A stretch of 64,000 nt of DNA, taken from Diphasiastrum complanatum (lineage: Eukaryota > Streptophyta > Lycopodiopsida > Lycopodiales > Lycopodiaceae). The translations under genes and the position numbers were made by a program. Below the pieces are notes generated by a model, which was given only the letters and a program-made list of their open reading frames with translations, was not told the origin of the DNA and ran no database searches. This document shows positions 21,945 to 33,277 of the stretch, in pieces (positions within the stretch are counted from its first letter, which is position 1; each line of letters starts with the position of its first letter). The stretch lies in contig CM055106.1 in the NCBI GenBank assembly GCA_029204225.1, forward strand, positions 43,437,003 to 43,501,002, read 5' to 3'.

Positions 21945-23161
21945 AGCTACGCCAATTTTTCAGTTTGCAACATGATTGTTGGATGGTTAGCTTGCATAAG
22001 ACATCTTGTCGTGGCATGAATAGTGTTAGATCTGCATTTTAGGGTTAGTTTGGGATTGATTTTGCTTGATTTGAGTGAATTTGCTTGTTTGGAATTTAAT
22101 TTGATTGTTAAAATAGGAAAAGCTATTCAGATCATCGTTCTTAAGATCCATTTGGATCTGAGATATCAGAGAAAATAACAGAAATCGGTCAAATCTGTTA
22201 AATTTGGTCAAAAAGAGACAAAAAGCGTTATTAGAGCTTAGAACTTTTTACCCTCTTTCAGGAAACCTTCGCCGAGTTGCAAACCCTTTTGTTTTTGTTC
22301 ACAAAACCTTCAGTTTGAAGGGCGAAGATGAATTCCCAGCAAATTTCCAGAAACATCAGAAAAATCGTCAAAAAACACCAAAAAATCAATAAAACCCAAA
22401 AAATACAGAAAAAGAACCTTCACTCGATTCACTGTGCTTAGGTGTAATTTAGATCTATCTACTACCAGGTCGGCGAATATTAATACCAAAAATAGAAAGG
22501 GTTTAAGAGGATCAGTTGTCATATTGCCATAATTTTGCCAAAAAAGTCACTATTTTGCAAAATCACCAGTATTACTCTTGATCCTTCGCTAGAACTTTTG
22601 CCGAGTTTCCAAAACATTTTATTTATAGTAAAATACTATTTTTGAGTTCATCGAAGATTCTTTATGATCAGATCATAAAAATTCTTGAATTTTACCCTCT
22701 CCAGACTATAGAAACTATAATTTCTTGTGTCAGAAATCTTCGCGCAATTTTCCATAGTTGTATCTATGTCAAATCTTTTACCTGAGAGGTCAGCGAAGGT
22801 TATTTTTCAAGAAATTGCCAAAAAAATGTCCAGAGAGTTTTTTTTTTCTCAAAATAGCATTGTTTAACATTCACCGAGCCAACCTTCGCCTAGTGAACCT
22901 TCGTCAGTCCTATTTTTAGTTTCTGATTTTCCAGATCAAGTCTTTGTCAAAATTTGGATCAAATCTAATATATTTTGAATTGGGTTTTGAGAGATTTATC
23001 ATTTTTTGAGAAGTATCGATTGATCGAATCTCAAAAACTTTTTCATGATATAGAATCAGATTCTTGAAAAATGGAATAGATCTAACAGATCTGATATGAG
23101 ATAGTTGTGATTAAAAAATCTAGATCCAATCTCATTGTCTGCTTGATCTAAATTTGTAAAG
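21945..23161 (+). other. Gypsy 5' leader (PBS to gag)
   Basis: 1.2 kb, AT-rich, with repeated CTTCGCCGAG, CCTTCGC and GGCGAAG words near 22265, 22320, 22580 and 22870-22900. Its last 500 bases recur at 13.59-14.06 kb and a diverged version precedes ORF X at 44.2-44.37 and 62.2-62.32 kb. Long leaders are typical of this lineage. Open frames inside are short and unsupported. Confidence 0.65.
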
Positions 23162-23509
23162 ATGGCTGTCCTTGGAGCTGCTCCTCGAGGTGCTCCACAT
23201 GAAGTCAATCCAATTATTGTTAGAAGAGCACCCCGATTGGATCTACCCAAATATAATGGATTAACAGATCTAGTTAAATTTCTTCAGATCTATGCTGAAT
23301 CCTGTGAAGTCTATGGCAAGATTTTTTCTCAAGATAAGTCAATATGTTGCCTTATACAGCAGGGCAAACTACTACGACATCCACCACCATTGCATCAACG
23401 AATGCCACTGCTACTACAGAAATGATGCTCAATGAGTTCAAGAAACTTGGGAAGAATCAGTAGAAACAGATGGAAAAGTCGTAGTCACAATCTGATGAAA
23501 AGCAGAGTG
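23162..23509 (+). pseudogene. Gypsy gag N-terminal region (copy 2)
   Basis: ATG at 23162 is preceded by a 1.2 kb leader after the PBS, so the start is credible. It reads MAVLGAAPRGAPHEVNPIIV, LDLPKYNGLTDLVKFLQIYA and ESCEVYGK, like the start of plant gypsy Gag proteins, then loses its frame around residue 60 (deletion at about 23345). Remnants such as MMLNEFKKLGKNQ with a stop and QMEKS.SQSDEKQ follow up to the minisatellite. Less than a quarter of a normal gag is present; zinc knuckle and protease are absent. Confidence 0.65.
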
Positions 23510-24310
23510 CCCAAATATGCGAACTTGTCAGTTGAGATCTGATCGAAAATCTGTCGGTCAAGATTTGCGCGAACTCGTCAGTCGAGATCTGATTGAAAAC
23601 CCGTCGGTTGAGATCCTATGCGAACTTGTCGGTCGAGATCTAACGCAAACCCATCGGTCGAGATCTGGAAAAAATTGACGGTTGAGATTTGACAAAAAAT
23701 GGTCAATTGAGATTTGAAAAAATCGTCGGTTGAGATTTGAAAAAAAATCGTCGATTGTGATTTGAAAAAAAATCGTCGATTGTGATTTGAAAAAAAATCG
23801 TTGGTTGAGATTTGAAGAAAAAAATTGTCGGTTTAGATTTTAAAAAAAATCATCGGTTGAGATTTAAAAAAATCATCAGTTGAGATTTGAAAAAAAATCG
23901 TCCGTTGAGATTTGAAGGGAAGCATCGGCTAAGATGTGAGCGGAGGGTGTCGGCTGAGACGTGAGCGGAGGGCGTCGGTTGAGATGTGAGCGGCGGGTGT
24001 CGGCTGAGACGTGAGCAGAGGGTGTCGGCTGAAATGTGAGTGGAGGGAATCAGTTGAGATGTGAGGAGAAGTGTCGGTTGAGTTTTGAAGGAAAGCGTCG
24101 GCTGAGAAATGAAGGAAATGGAGTGTCGGTTGAGATATGAAGAAAGCGTCGATTGAGATATGAAGAAAGCGTCAGCTGAGATATGAAGAAAGCATCGGCT
24201 GAGATATGACAGAAGTGTCGGCTGAGATATGAAAAAAGCGTCGGCTGAGATATGAAAAAAGTGTCGGCTGAGATATGAAGAAAGCGTCGGCTGAGATATG
24301 AAAAAATGGA
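23510..24310. repeat. GTCGGYTGAGAT minisatellite (about 33 units of 22-26 bases)
   Basis: Head-to-tail array whose units change along its length: GTCGGTCGAGATCTGATCG near the start, GTCGGTTGAGATTTGAAAAAAAATC in the middle, GTCGGCTGAGACGTGAGCGGAGG near 23.95 kb, and GCGTCGGCTGAGATATGAAGAAA at the end. Unit lengths are not multiples of three, so it is not a coding repeat. Tandem arrays inside untranslated parts are common in Tat/Ogre elements; this one lies just after the gag fragment. Confidence 0.9.
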
Positions 24311-24620
24311 GCGTGACAGGGCGGCTGAAGGAGTGTAGTTGATGGGTGTGTGTTCTAGTTTTGTAGTTTGATACTAAAGCAAGTCTGATCGCTTGTGTTT
24401 GCAGTTGTTGTGGCTTGCTGGTTGGTTTGCAGGTTCAGGTGCAAGCAAATTGGTTTTCAGACGGATTTGCAAGCAAGTCATTTTGCCTGCGGCTATTGTC
24501 TCATGTAGGTCGTTTTGCAGGTAGGGTAGTTCGTTTGCAAGGCAGACTACAGATGAGAACTGTTATGGATCTGTTCAAGAACACTGTTGCAGCAGGTGTG
24601 TGTTTATGAGGTGTGGAGTT
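24311..24620. other. G/T-rich spacer next to LTR-E PBS
   Basis: Repeats GGTTTGCAGGT, TTTGCAAGCAAG and related words; on the minus strand it is the start of the internal region after the LTR-E PBS. The plus-strand 64-codon frame at 24415 has no support. Confidence 0.4.
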
Positions 24621-24638
24621 CAAGCAGCAACGGTGCCA
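24621..24638 (-). promoter_or_regulatory. Primer-binding site of LTR-E element (tRNA-Asp-like)
   Basis: The minus strand reads TGGCACCGTTGCTGCTTG two bases after the LTR-E terminus. Its first 14 bases differ from the tRNA-Asp type TGGCGCCGTTGCCG at two positions. Position and spacing are right for a PBS. Confidence 0.7.
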
Positions 24639-24640
24639 AA

Positions 24641-25225
24641 TGTTGACATCTTCAGAGCCTACAGAATATGTTTACTAGTTCTTCCTTGTTTCTTGTTTAC
24701 AAGAACTATTTTCTGTCTGTTTAGAGGCTTGTTGGCATTTTCTTGAATGTTAGCTTCTTAGTTCAATGCCGAAACCAAGCAGAAGGAATTGATATCGATG
24801 TAGTAAATGTCCTACCTATCAGAGGACAATCTAGGGGAGTCACTCTTGAATCAATGCACATGCATAAACAACCCCTCATACATGCCAAAATGTTCAACCA
24901 TAAAATCAGTGTGTAGATTCGTTAAACAAACAATGAAATTCTACTTCTACTTTGCTGCAAAATGAGCTAAAATCAGATCCTACACTACTTTACTTGCATA
25001 AATTGACAAAAGAAGAAACAAAAACTAATCTACAGCATGTTAGAAGTCCAAGAATCAAGAAACCAACCAGTCTTTTGATTCTTGGACATCCCAAGAACAT
25101 CAAGGCCTAGAATGTTAGAGAATATGCAAGATTTATGCCACATCTCTATCCTGTTTAGTTTACTTGAATGCTGGCTCCTACATTAATCCACAAGAAAACA
25201 TGAAATCTAAACCACAACAAGGAAA
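24641..25225 (-). mobile_element. LTR-E, 3' part next to its PBS (minus strand)
   Basis: The terminus TGTTGACATC at 24641 is the CA end of a minus-strand LTR. Bases 24980-25225 match 14300-14550, linking it to the TGTTGG end at 15113. The promoter half is lost at about 25225. Confidence 0.65.
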
Positions 25226-25975
25226 ACTAGCTGTGCTGAATAGATTGCAACTCACAACCAAGGGATAGCATAGATTAGTACGCAAGTATAGGGGCAAATC
25301 CATGCCATACTGATACTTGTACCTATTGTATATAGCACAGGTGATGTATAGTTTTCGTAACCCTTGAGCATATCCATGCTTTCCAAGAGCACGCCAGCTA
25401 TCTGTTTGTAAACTCTAATCGTGTCTTAATTTAAAAGTAAAGCAATACATGTGTGCGTTTATACTTAGCCAAGGATTTTATCCTAACATTCGCAATAGGA
25501 TTAGGGGAAATCCATGTCATTCCAATCCTACAAATGTGATGGTCCCTTGCACAAATCCATGTGCTTTTAATAACGATCAGGTTATCAACACTTGTTACAT
25601 TGGCTATTACCTATTATTATATATCAATGGGACGTAGGTGAAAAACAATCACATGTGTTATCTTATTCTATGAGGTGTGAGAAAAAAACTGGAATTAGTT
25701 CAATCTTTTGCTAATTCCGAATGTAGGCAAGGTAGGCCCAATGCCTTACATAATAGCATCCCATTCATGACCTTGCCAAGTCCATTTTTGTAGCTACAAC
25801 CACATTAATGTTTGTGATACAACAACCAAACTATGTTTAAAGCACTAACACTGATAGTTATCATGCTTTGAGCCTTTTTACATTATTTTATTTACGTGGC
25901 CCAAGTCTACTTTATTTGAAATACAATATTTTATAAGTGCTCAGATCTTGACCATCCAAAATGTTTTGATTAGCT
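25226..25975. other. Region with no recognised content
   Basis: About 750 bases that I could not match elsewhere in the window. Short words AAATCCATGCCAT and AAATCCATGTCATTCC recur, and a 62-codon plus-strand frame at 25449 has no recognisable motif. No terminal repeats seen. Confidence 0.4.
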
Positions 25976-25999
25976 TTACATATGATTTGCTACATCATC

Positions 26000-26800
26000 A
26001 AAATCATCCTCAATGTCAATCAAATCATCTTCTCTTACTTCGATTAGATCCTCTTTTTTTTTTTTTCTTAATATCTATGTACAAAATCTAGGGCTTGTAC
26101 TTTCATGGCTTCCTCTATCTTTTCATCTTCAGTTTCTTCCTAAACAACATCAACTTGAACAGAAAATTATCACGAGTGAAGGTGCTGGTGACATCATCTT
26201 TGTCTCTTGCTTTGTCATCATATGAGCTGGATTAACATCTAATCGTTGATTACAAACATTAGAGGAGTTTTGAACTCCAAAAGAACCTTTAAAAATTCGT
26301 GCAAGATGTAGTTTATATTATTAAAATATTATAACACTAATACTTTTGACTTGCCATAACTTTTTAATCATAGAACATAAGTATGCCATCTAACAAATCA
26401 TTGGAAAGCCCTCGTTGAGCGCTTTCCAATGCACCAAACTCCTCTAAATTTGGACTTACCACTAAATAGTTATGCCATTTTTAGTGTGGATTCAAAATGT
26501 GGACTCAAAAAGTTATGTTACGTAGATTTCAAATTTGAGTGTTTTGATTGGTCCATGTGTAAGAAAAAAATTGAGAAAAAATATAAAAAGGATCTTTACA
26601 AAGGGTCTTTTTTGGATTTAGAACTCCTCTAATGCATCTTGCATTTCTTCAAAAAACGAGTACATTTCATTATTAATTTCTTCCAAGGCATTGTCAGTAG
26701 TTGTTTTATTGTCGTTTCTACATAATGGCCAAACGCAAATAATTGCTTTCGCATTTTTCTAACCTTGTTTTCTGGATTTTCTACTAAGTGAATTTGCATG
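26000..26800 (-). pseudogene. Unidentified reading frame in block D (copy 3), split by an insertion
   Basis: Best copy for reading the protein: HANSLSRKSRKQG, KNAKAIICVWPLCRND, NALEEINNEMYSFFEEMQD, the insertion, then VCNQRLDVNPAHMMTKQETK and MMSPAPSLVII. Codons that are stops in the tandem copies are sense here, which suggests this copy is closer to the coding ancestor. Function unknown. Confidence 0.5.
26257..26634. mobile_element. MITE-like insertion, 378 bases with inverted termini
   Basis: Begins CATTAGAGGAGTT and ends AACTCCTCTAATG, a perfect 13-base inverted repeat that continues imperfectly for about 35 bases. The other block D copies read straight through the site (TTACAAACATCTTGC), giving a clean empty site. 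Depending on how the border is drawn there is a 3-base CAT duplication or none. No transposase; the open frames inside are spurious. Superfamily not assigned. Confidence 0.75.
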
Positions 26801-27845
26801 TGGCATCTAATGAGGATAGATTACCACATGCAAGTTATTGCTTTTCCATTTTTTTAACCTTGTTTTTCTAGATTTTTTTGCTAAGTGAATCTACATGTGG
26901 CAGCTAATGAGGACATATTACCGCGCACATGCAATCTTTTCTAGAATGTGCATGTGGCATGTGGCACCCATACATTGGATCTCTACATGCACATTTAGTA
27001 AGTATTTCCATGTTTTGTGTCAATTCTTTACTAGATGTCCACATAAGAGTTGTGGTGGGAAGGCTCACAAGAATCTGCTTCACATTTTATATGAGATTTC
27101 TGCTCGTGGAGTTGCCTCCATAATAAAAGGAAAACTAAACACTTGGCATTATGACTAGTGATATATATATTTAAGATTTTAAACCTTAATCTTTGGAGGA
27201 CATGGACCTCATGCAGCTCAACATAACATCTTAAGAGACCATAGAAAATTATGAAATTGTGAAGTTCTATCTTCTTGAGTGGTCTATTTTTTGCACAATT
27301 CTTGGAAAAAGCTACATATATGGTAAGTTACAATGAAGTCCTCATGAATTTTAATTTTTTTAAGTAATGATGGCTACATTCTCAACAAATCAAGAAAATT
27401 TAATCAATGTGTTATTGTTGTTGTTGTTGTCAATGTGTCACTTTATTGAATGGGATAACTATTATAGTCAAAGAAAACGTTTAGTAGTCATAGGATTTTA
27501 GAAGACAACATCTGAGTTGAAAGGTTTAGTTGACATTATGGTTCAAAACTCAACACACTCTCAAAGATGTAGTCTATCAAAGGAAAATTGAGGGAGTTGT
27601 CCTAAACACAACAGAGTTCAAAAGTTCAAGCCATAAAACTTGTGGTGAGGTCAAAAAGTCAAATTCTTCCTCAAGTAGGCCAACCATGAAATCGGACTAT
27701 TAGTTTTTATCAATAGTCTCAGGTCCCTTTATGGATTCAATGTGACGGGACAAAGAATCTTCATTTTAACACAACATTCATGATGAAGGTTGCATAAATT
27801 GAACAATCTTATGTGCAAAGGCTTGTTCAAATAATAATAATAATA

Positions 27846-28141
27846 AATCTCAAATTTGAATTCACATTGGATAAGGGGCCCTTCTCAGCCCTTTAGTCAA
27901 GATATCAGCCAGCATACTGTCAGTCGGACAGTGACTTCATTTGACAACCTTGTCCAGAACTTTCTCTCTAAGAAAATGAAATTGAACTTTGATGTGCTTA
28001 GTCCTGGAGTGAGTTTGTGGGTCAGAGATAGAGCAATACAGCTCTAATTGTCACAATAGAGTATAGTTGGACTGTATTGAGGGATCATTAGATTCTGAAG
28101 CAATCTTCTGAGCCAAATGATTTCCTTGACTAAAGAGATAG
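27846..28141 (-). pseudogene. Ty1/copia RNase H C-terminal part, interrupted by LTR-A
   Basis: Same sequence as 15521-15807. The minus-strand frame ISLVKEIIWLKRLL continues, after removal of LTR-A and one copy of the target duplication, from the LSSTESKYVAA part at 29.24 kb, so the insertion point can be read exactly. Contains YCDNQ and the TKGLRRD-type C-terminus with frame damage. Confidence 0.85.
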
Positions 28142-29236
<1,095 letters not shown>

Positions 29237-30420
29237 GTTAGCTGCGACATATTTGGACTCTGTGGAAGACAAAGAAATGCAATTCTGCTTTCGACTAGTC
29301 CATGAAATGGGTCCTCCTGCTAGAAAGCAAAGCTAGCCAGACATGGATTTCCGTGTGTCCACATTACCGGCCCAATCAAAGTCGAAACAAGAAGGTAATG
29401 TTAGAGTGTCTTCTGAGTTTTTATTATCATCATAGAGCATAGTGCTTAGACGCTTGAATGTATCTTAATACTCTTAGTAATGCTTGTGCCAATGTGCGAA
29501 CTGCATAGGCAGGATCGGTTGATGTGCAAACCATGGCATACATGATCAATCCAACTATCGACTGATAGGGGTATTTGCACATCTCCTTCTCTACTTCAGT
29601 TGTCGGCACATGTCCTTTGACAATTTGAATCCTAAATCCATAGGCGAGTCTATCGACTTGTAGTTTTCCATGCCATAATTGTAGAGTACACTGGTTAGAC
29701 ACCTTTCTTGGCTTAGCGTAATACTCTTGTTTACTCTTTCTTCGTCTATCTCGATTCCGAGAAGGTAATGTATAGGGCCTGAATCGGTCATTTTGAATTC
29801 CTTCCACAATAGCGACTTTGTCTCATGAAGTAACTGATTTGAATTGTTTATGATGAAAGAGTTATCAAAATATAGAGCTATTATGACGTAGCTTGAGCCT
29901 CTATGTTTGAGATAAACATTAGAGTCAGCAGAGTTAGGAATGAGGTCGTGCTGCAACAGGAATTGATTGATTCTATTGAACCAGGCCCTTGGAGCTTGCT
30001 TTAGCCTGTAGAGAGCTTTTCGCAACTTACACACTTTGTGTTCTTGGCCTTGAAGGATGTAATTTTTGGGTTGCTAGATATAGATATCTTCTTATATGTA
30101 TCCATTCAGAAAAGTAGTCTAAACATTCATCTGGTGAATTTCTAGATCTTCAGCAGCTGTGATAGCAAGTAAAGACTGAATTGACTGAAGTCTTACAACT
30201 TGACTGAAAGTCTCTGTGTAGTTCATTGCATAGATTTGTTCGTATCCTTTCATGACTAGTCGAGCTTTTCATTTGGCTGTCAAATCATGTGAATTGAACT
30301 GCAACTTAAAGATCCACTTAGTGTTGATAATCTTTGCATTAGGAGGAGCTTCGACAAGATGCCAGGTCTTGTTCTTCATCAGTAAATTATACATGCATGG
30401 CAGTGCACCAGTTGTTTGCA
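29237..30420 (-). pseudogene. Ty1/copia RNase H N-terminal part and reverse transcriptase
   Basis: Minus strand, N to C: NKTW-type RT start near 30400, LRKALYRLKQAPRAWFNRIN near 30000, the catalytic box LYFDNSFIINNS near 29870 (second Asp changed to Asn), IHYLLGIEI, ISQ-type RCLTSVLYNYGMENYK, YPYQSIVGLIMYAMVCTSTDPA, ending with the RNase H Glu motif LSSTESKYVAA at the LTR-A junction. It is the most complete RT of this family but carries frameshifts near 29.6-29.8 kb and the active-site change. Confidence 0.88.
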
Positions 30421-30960
30421 TTCGAACTCGACAATGCTTCTGCTTTTAAGGTAGGTCCGACATAACTGATGAATGCCCAAGGGATGCAACGATTAGGCTC
30501 TTGTCAATGTTGTGCAGATCTTCGAACAAAAGTCAATTGCTGAGATGATGATTCTCCTTGTTGTGTGACATGGGTATCTTCGATTGTCGGAACAGTCATA
30601 TGTCGAGGCTTGTCGATGGTGATGGGAGTCGTTGGAACTAATTCTTGCATTACCTGCTTCTACTTGAAGTCGTAGCATTTTTCTTGAAAGAAGACAACAT
30701 CTAGAGTGTTAACTGAGATGCAGCTTGACTCGACATTGACAAGCTTTGTGTGATGTCGAGTATCCAATGAAGATACTCCTGCAGCTGATAGGGTCAAGTT
30801 TCTTCCTCGGATCAGAAGGAATCTGCACACAACAAAGACAACCAAACACTCGAAGGGGCTTCAGACTTGGTTTGTAGACATGGAAGATTTCGAAAGAAGT
30901 GTAAAATACCTCAACAGACAAGTCTCAGTTCTACCAACAAACTGCACAGTACTCAAATTG
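30421..30960 (-). pseudogene. Ty1/copia linker and integrase C-terminal fragment
   Basis: Continues the same element upstream: linker with stops (30421-30660), then FYTSFEIFHVYKPSLKPLRV, QIPSDPRKKLDPISCRSIFI and STSHKAC between 30660 and 30921. Cut at 30960 by the C-array. Order and strand agree with the RT at 29237-30420, so this is one minus-strand element. Confidence 0.85.
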
Positions 30961-31385
30961 AGTTAAAGAAACTCGAAACTCAAACAATTTACGAAACATG
31001 AACTCGAAGAATTCACAAAATTGAGAAGCTTGAACGCGAACTCGAACAATTCATGAAATTGAGGAGCTTGAACATGAACTCGAACAAATAATTGTCGTGA
31101 AGCTGTCACGAACAATTTCTTGTTCAAACTTGAAGCTCGAAGCTCGAAATTATCGCGAACTTGTCTCAAAAGAAGACTGTCGCGAAGCAGAAACTGTCAA
31201 AGATACTATCGCGAACAAAATATTGTCGCAAATCTTTCGAGAACAGCAAATCTGTCATGAACAGAGAATCATTCAAAAATCTTTCAAGAATCTTTCGTAA
31301 ATCAGTCAAGAATCTATCACGAATCTTTCGAGAATCTTTTGACTCTGAGAAACTAGAACGTTGTTGAATATCAACCGTCAAAACG
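30961..31385. repeat. C-array (copy 3)
   Basis: CTCGAA/TTCGCGAA array very close to 839-1230. It ends at GTCAAAACGA; the following ATGGA is shared by the C-array and the RNase H fragment that comes next, i.e. a microhomology join. Confidence 0.7.
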
Positions 31386-31774
31386 AATGGAACAGTCGTA
31401 AGGAGACCTCTATCGCACTTTCTTCTACTGAAGCAGAATATATTGCTGCTTCTCAATCTATTAAGGAAGCTTTTGGTTGAGAAATTTGCGGTCTGACATC
31501 AATCTGTATCAGTGCAGCCCTACAATTTTATTTTGTGATAACCAAAGTGCTATTGCCTTATTTTCCAACCCTAGATTTCATTCTAGGAGTAAGCACATTG
31601 AGATAAGATATCACTACATCCGGGGCAAGGTTCTCGACAGAGAGGTAAGCTTAACGTACTACAGAACACAGGACATGGTTGCAAACATTTTTATGAAAGC
31701 ACTCAGTGTTAATGCACACAACAAATTTTGTGCGTTACTCAATCTGAAGATCAAGGCATTCATGGATCCAGATT
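31386..31774 (+). pseudogene. Ty1/copia RNase H C-terminal part, LTR-B family (copy 3)
   Basis: From NSRK-type codons at 31386 through SSTEAEYIAASQSI, LFCDNQSAIALF, RSKHIEIRYHYIRGKV and DMVANIFMKALSVNAH to KAFMDPD and a stop next to the polypurine tract. A one-base deletion precedes the 99-codon open stretch at 31477. Confidence 0.85.
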
Positions 31775-31782
31775 AAGGGGGG
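31775..31782 (+). promoter_or_regulatory. Polypurine tract
   Basis: AAGGGGGG directly before the LTR-B start at 31783. Confidence 0.85.
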
Positions 31783-31914
31783 TGTTGGATTTACTCCTTC
31801 TACTCTCCTAAATCCCATTTTAATCTGCCTCCATTCATGCTGCATATCTACTAATGTTGTCACGCAGTCTTCATATTTACATGAAAATTTGCACAGACGA
31901 AAAAAAGGCGAATG
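31783..31914 (+). mobile_element. LTR-B, first 130 bases (copy 4)
   Basis: TGTTGGATTTACTCC onward to GGCGAATGA, then a deletion of about 450 bases relative to other copies, closed by a telomere-like patch. Confidence 0.8.
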
Positions 31915-31940
31915 AAACCCTAAACCCTAGACCCTAAACC
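31915..31940 (+). repeat. Interstitial telomere repeat at a deletion junction
   Basis: Three and a half units of CCCTAAA (one reads CCCTAGA) lie exactly between the two LTR-B sides that are normally about 450 bases apart. Looks like filler from repair of a double-strand break. Confidence 0.8.
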
Positions 31941-32704
31941 AAGAAGAAGACGACATAGACGAAGTAGATGCCTTGTGCATTCATTCTTCATTTTGTCATA
32001 ATTAAGGTTTTATTCCTTTTTATAGATTGAAATAAGCTTCGTAGGGCATGCTATTTTGTCCGCTATTGTATTGTGCACTACTGCATTATTGACTTGTATA
32101 CTTGATATACTTAATCTGATACAATTCATTGTTATGCGTTCAGATCTATGTCAATATTGCTATGCTTGTTCTTCATTTTTGCTAACTTGCGCTGTTTTGT
32201 GTGGTGGGATGGTGGCAGGTAAAAACTGAATGTCTTGAAATAGGTTTTGCTTTATGGTGCTTTATGAGTACTGTATACTTTTCAGCTATGTTTTTTCTTG
32301 TTGGTTTATGAATAAAGGGTCTAAAAGGTTTGATCTTGACTTGTCCACCGGAGCTATGTTCATTCAATCTCTCTCTCTCAACTCACATTATTGTTACTTT
32401 TCATCTCAGATATAAGAAAACCTAAAAAAATCCTAAAAAAATCCTAAAAGATGAAAAATCAACGGCTCTCTCTCTGTTGTGCAATCGTGATGCGCTCATC
32501 TCCTCCTCTCTCTTCACATTTTATACATTCGCTCTTTCTAGAAACTTTTCTTTCCGTAGCCACATGTTCTCTCTCTAGAAAGTTCTAACTGCACATGTCA
32601 TTTTAAACCCATTTAAACCGCACTTCAAATGCCCTTCAAATACTTTTTAGGGCAAACATGAACTAATAAGAATAGACAAAAACCTTTTTGTCAATCATTG
32701 CCCA

Positions 32705-32708
<4 letters not shown>
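31941..32708 (+). mobile_element. LTR-B, downstream part (copy 4)
   Basis: Matches 9720-10520, starting at CCAAGAAGAAGACGACATAG, with its own internal deletion near 32180. AATAAAGGG near 32310. No gene. Confidence 0.65.

Positions 32709-32774
<66 letters not shown>
32709..32774. repeat. (CT)33 microsatellite
   Basis: Perfect CT run at the conserved place in the LTR-B downstream segment. Confidence 0.95.
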
Positions 32775-32778
<4 letters not shown>

Positions 32779-33277
32779 GTGTGTGTTGCAGGGAGAGGGA
32801 GAATAAATGACGAACACGAACGAGAAATGAACTCGAACAAGAAATGAACGCGAAACGAACTCAAACATAAAATGTTCATGCGCAATAGAATGAGTTAAAT
32901 GTCTCTCTCCGTAAGCATGACTATGCCTATTAGAATGAACAGAACTTTACTAATGGAAGTCACAGTCATTCTAGATTACGTAGCCAAACATTAATGGATG
33001 AAGCGCTAGATGAATAATTTGTCACGAATTGCAAGACAAATTATATGTCGTGAATGATTCGCGACGAGGTAGACTGTGCTCGACTGATAATGACAACTGT
33101 CAACGTTGAATGTCAGTTGTTATTTATGTACAAAATAAGTTTACCAACTTGACAACTTGCAGTATTAATGAGATTATATAGTCCAGTCTTCCCTACGTAA
33201 TGTGACTTATAGCAATAGGCCAAACTATACCCTCACCATAGAACCACTCATGAGAGAGAGAGAGAGAGAGAGAGAGG
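32775..33277 (+). other. LTR-B downstream segment (copy 3) and short GA tract
   Basis: Homologous to 10551-10988, with the GA tract at 33252-33277 reduced to about 13 units. No gene supported. Confidence 0.5.

Larger units (their letters stand above)
25976..27845. repeat. Block D, copy 3 (most diverged)
   Basis: Starts within the part that copies 1 and 4-6 lack (GTTTTGATTAGCTTTACA) and runs to the AAT run at about 27834. It differs from the others by more substitutions than they show among themselves, carries a 378-base MITE-like insertion, and has no GA tract in front. Confidence 0.6.

Noticed and set aside
26429-26632. 67-codon frame inside the MITE-like insertion
   Set aside because: Runs into the inverted terminus and has no homologue; MITEs are non-coding.
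31160-31367. Possible small gene MSQKKTVAKQKLSKILS in C-array copies
   Set aside because: Repeats at 1041 and 56980 but is built from GTCGCGAA-type words and has no differing conserved core.
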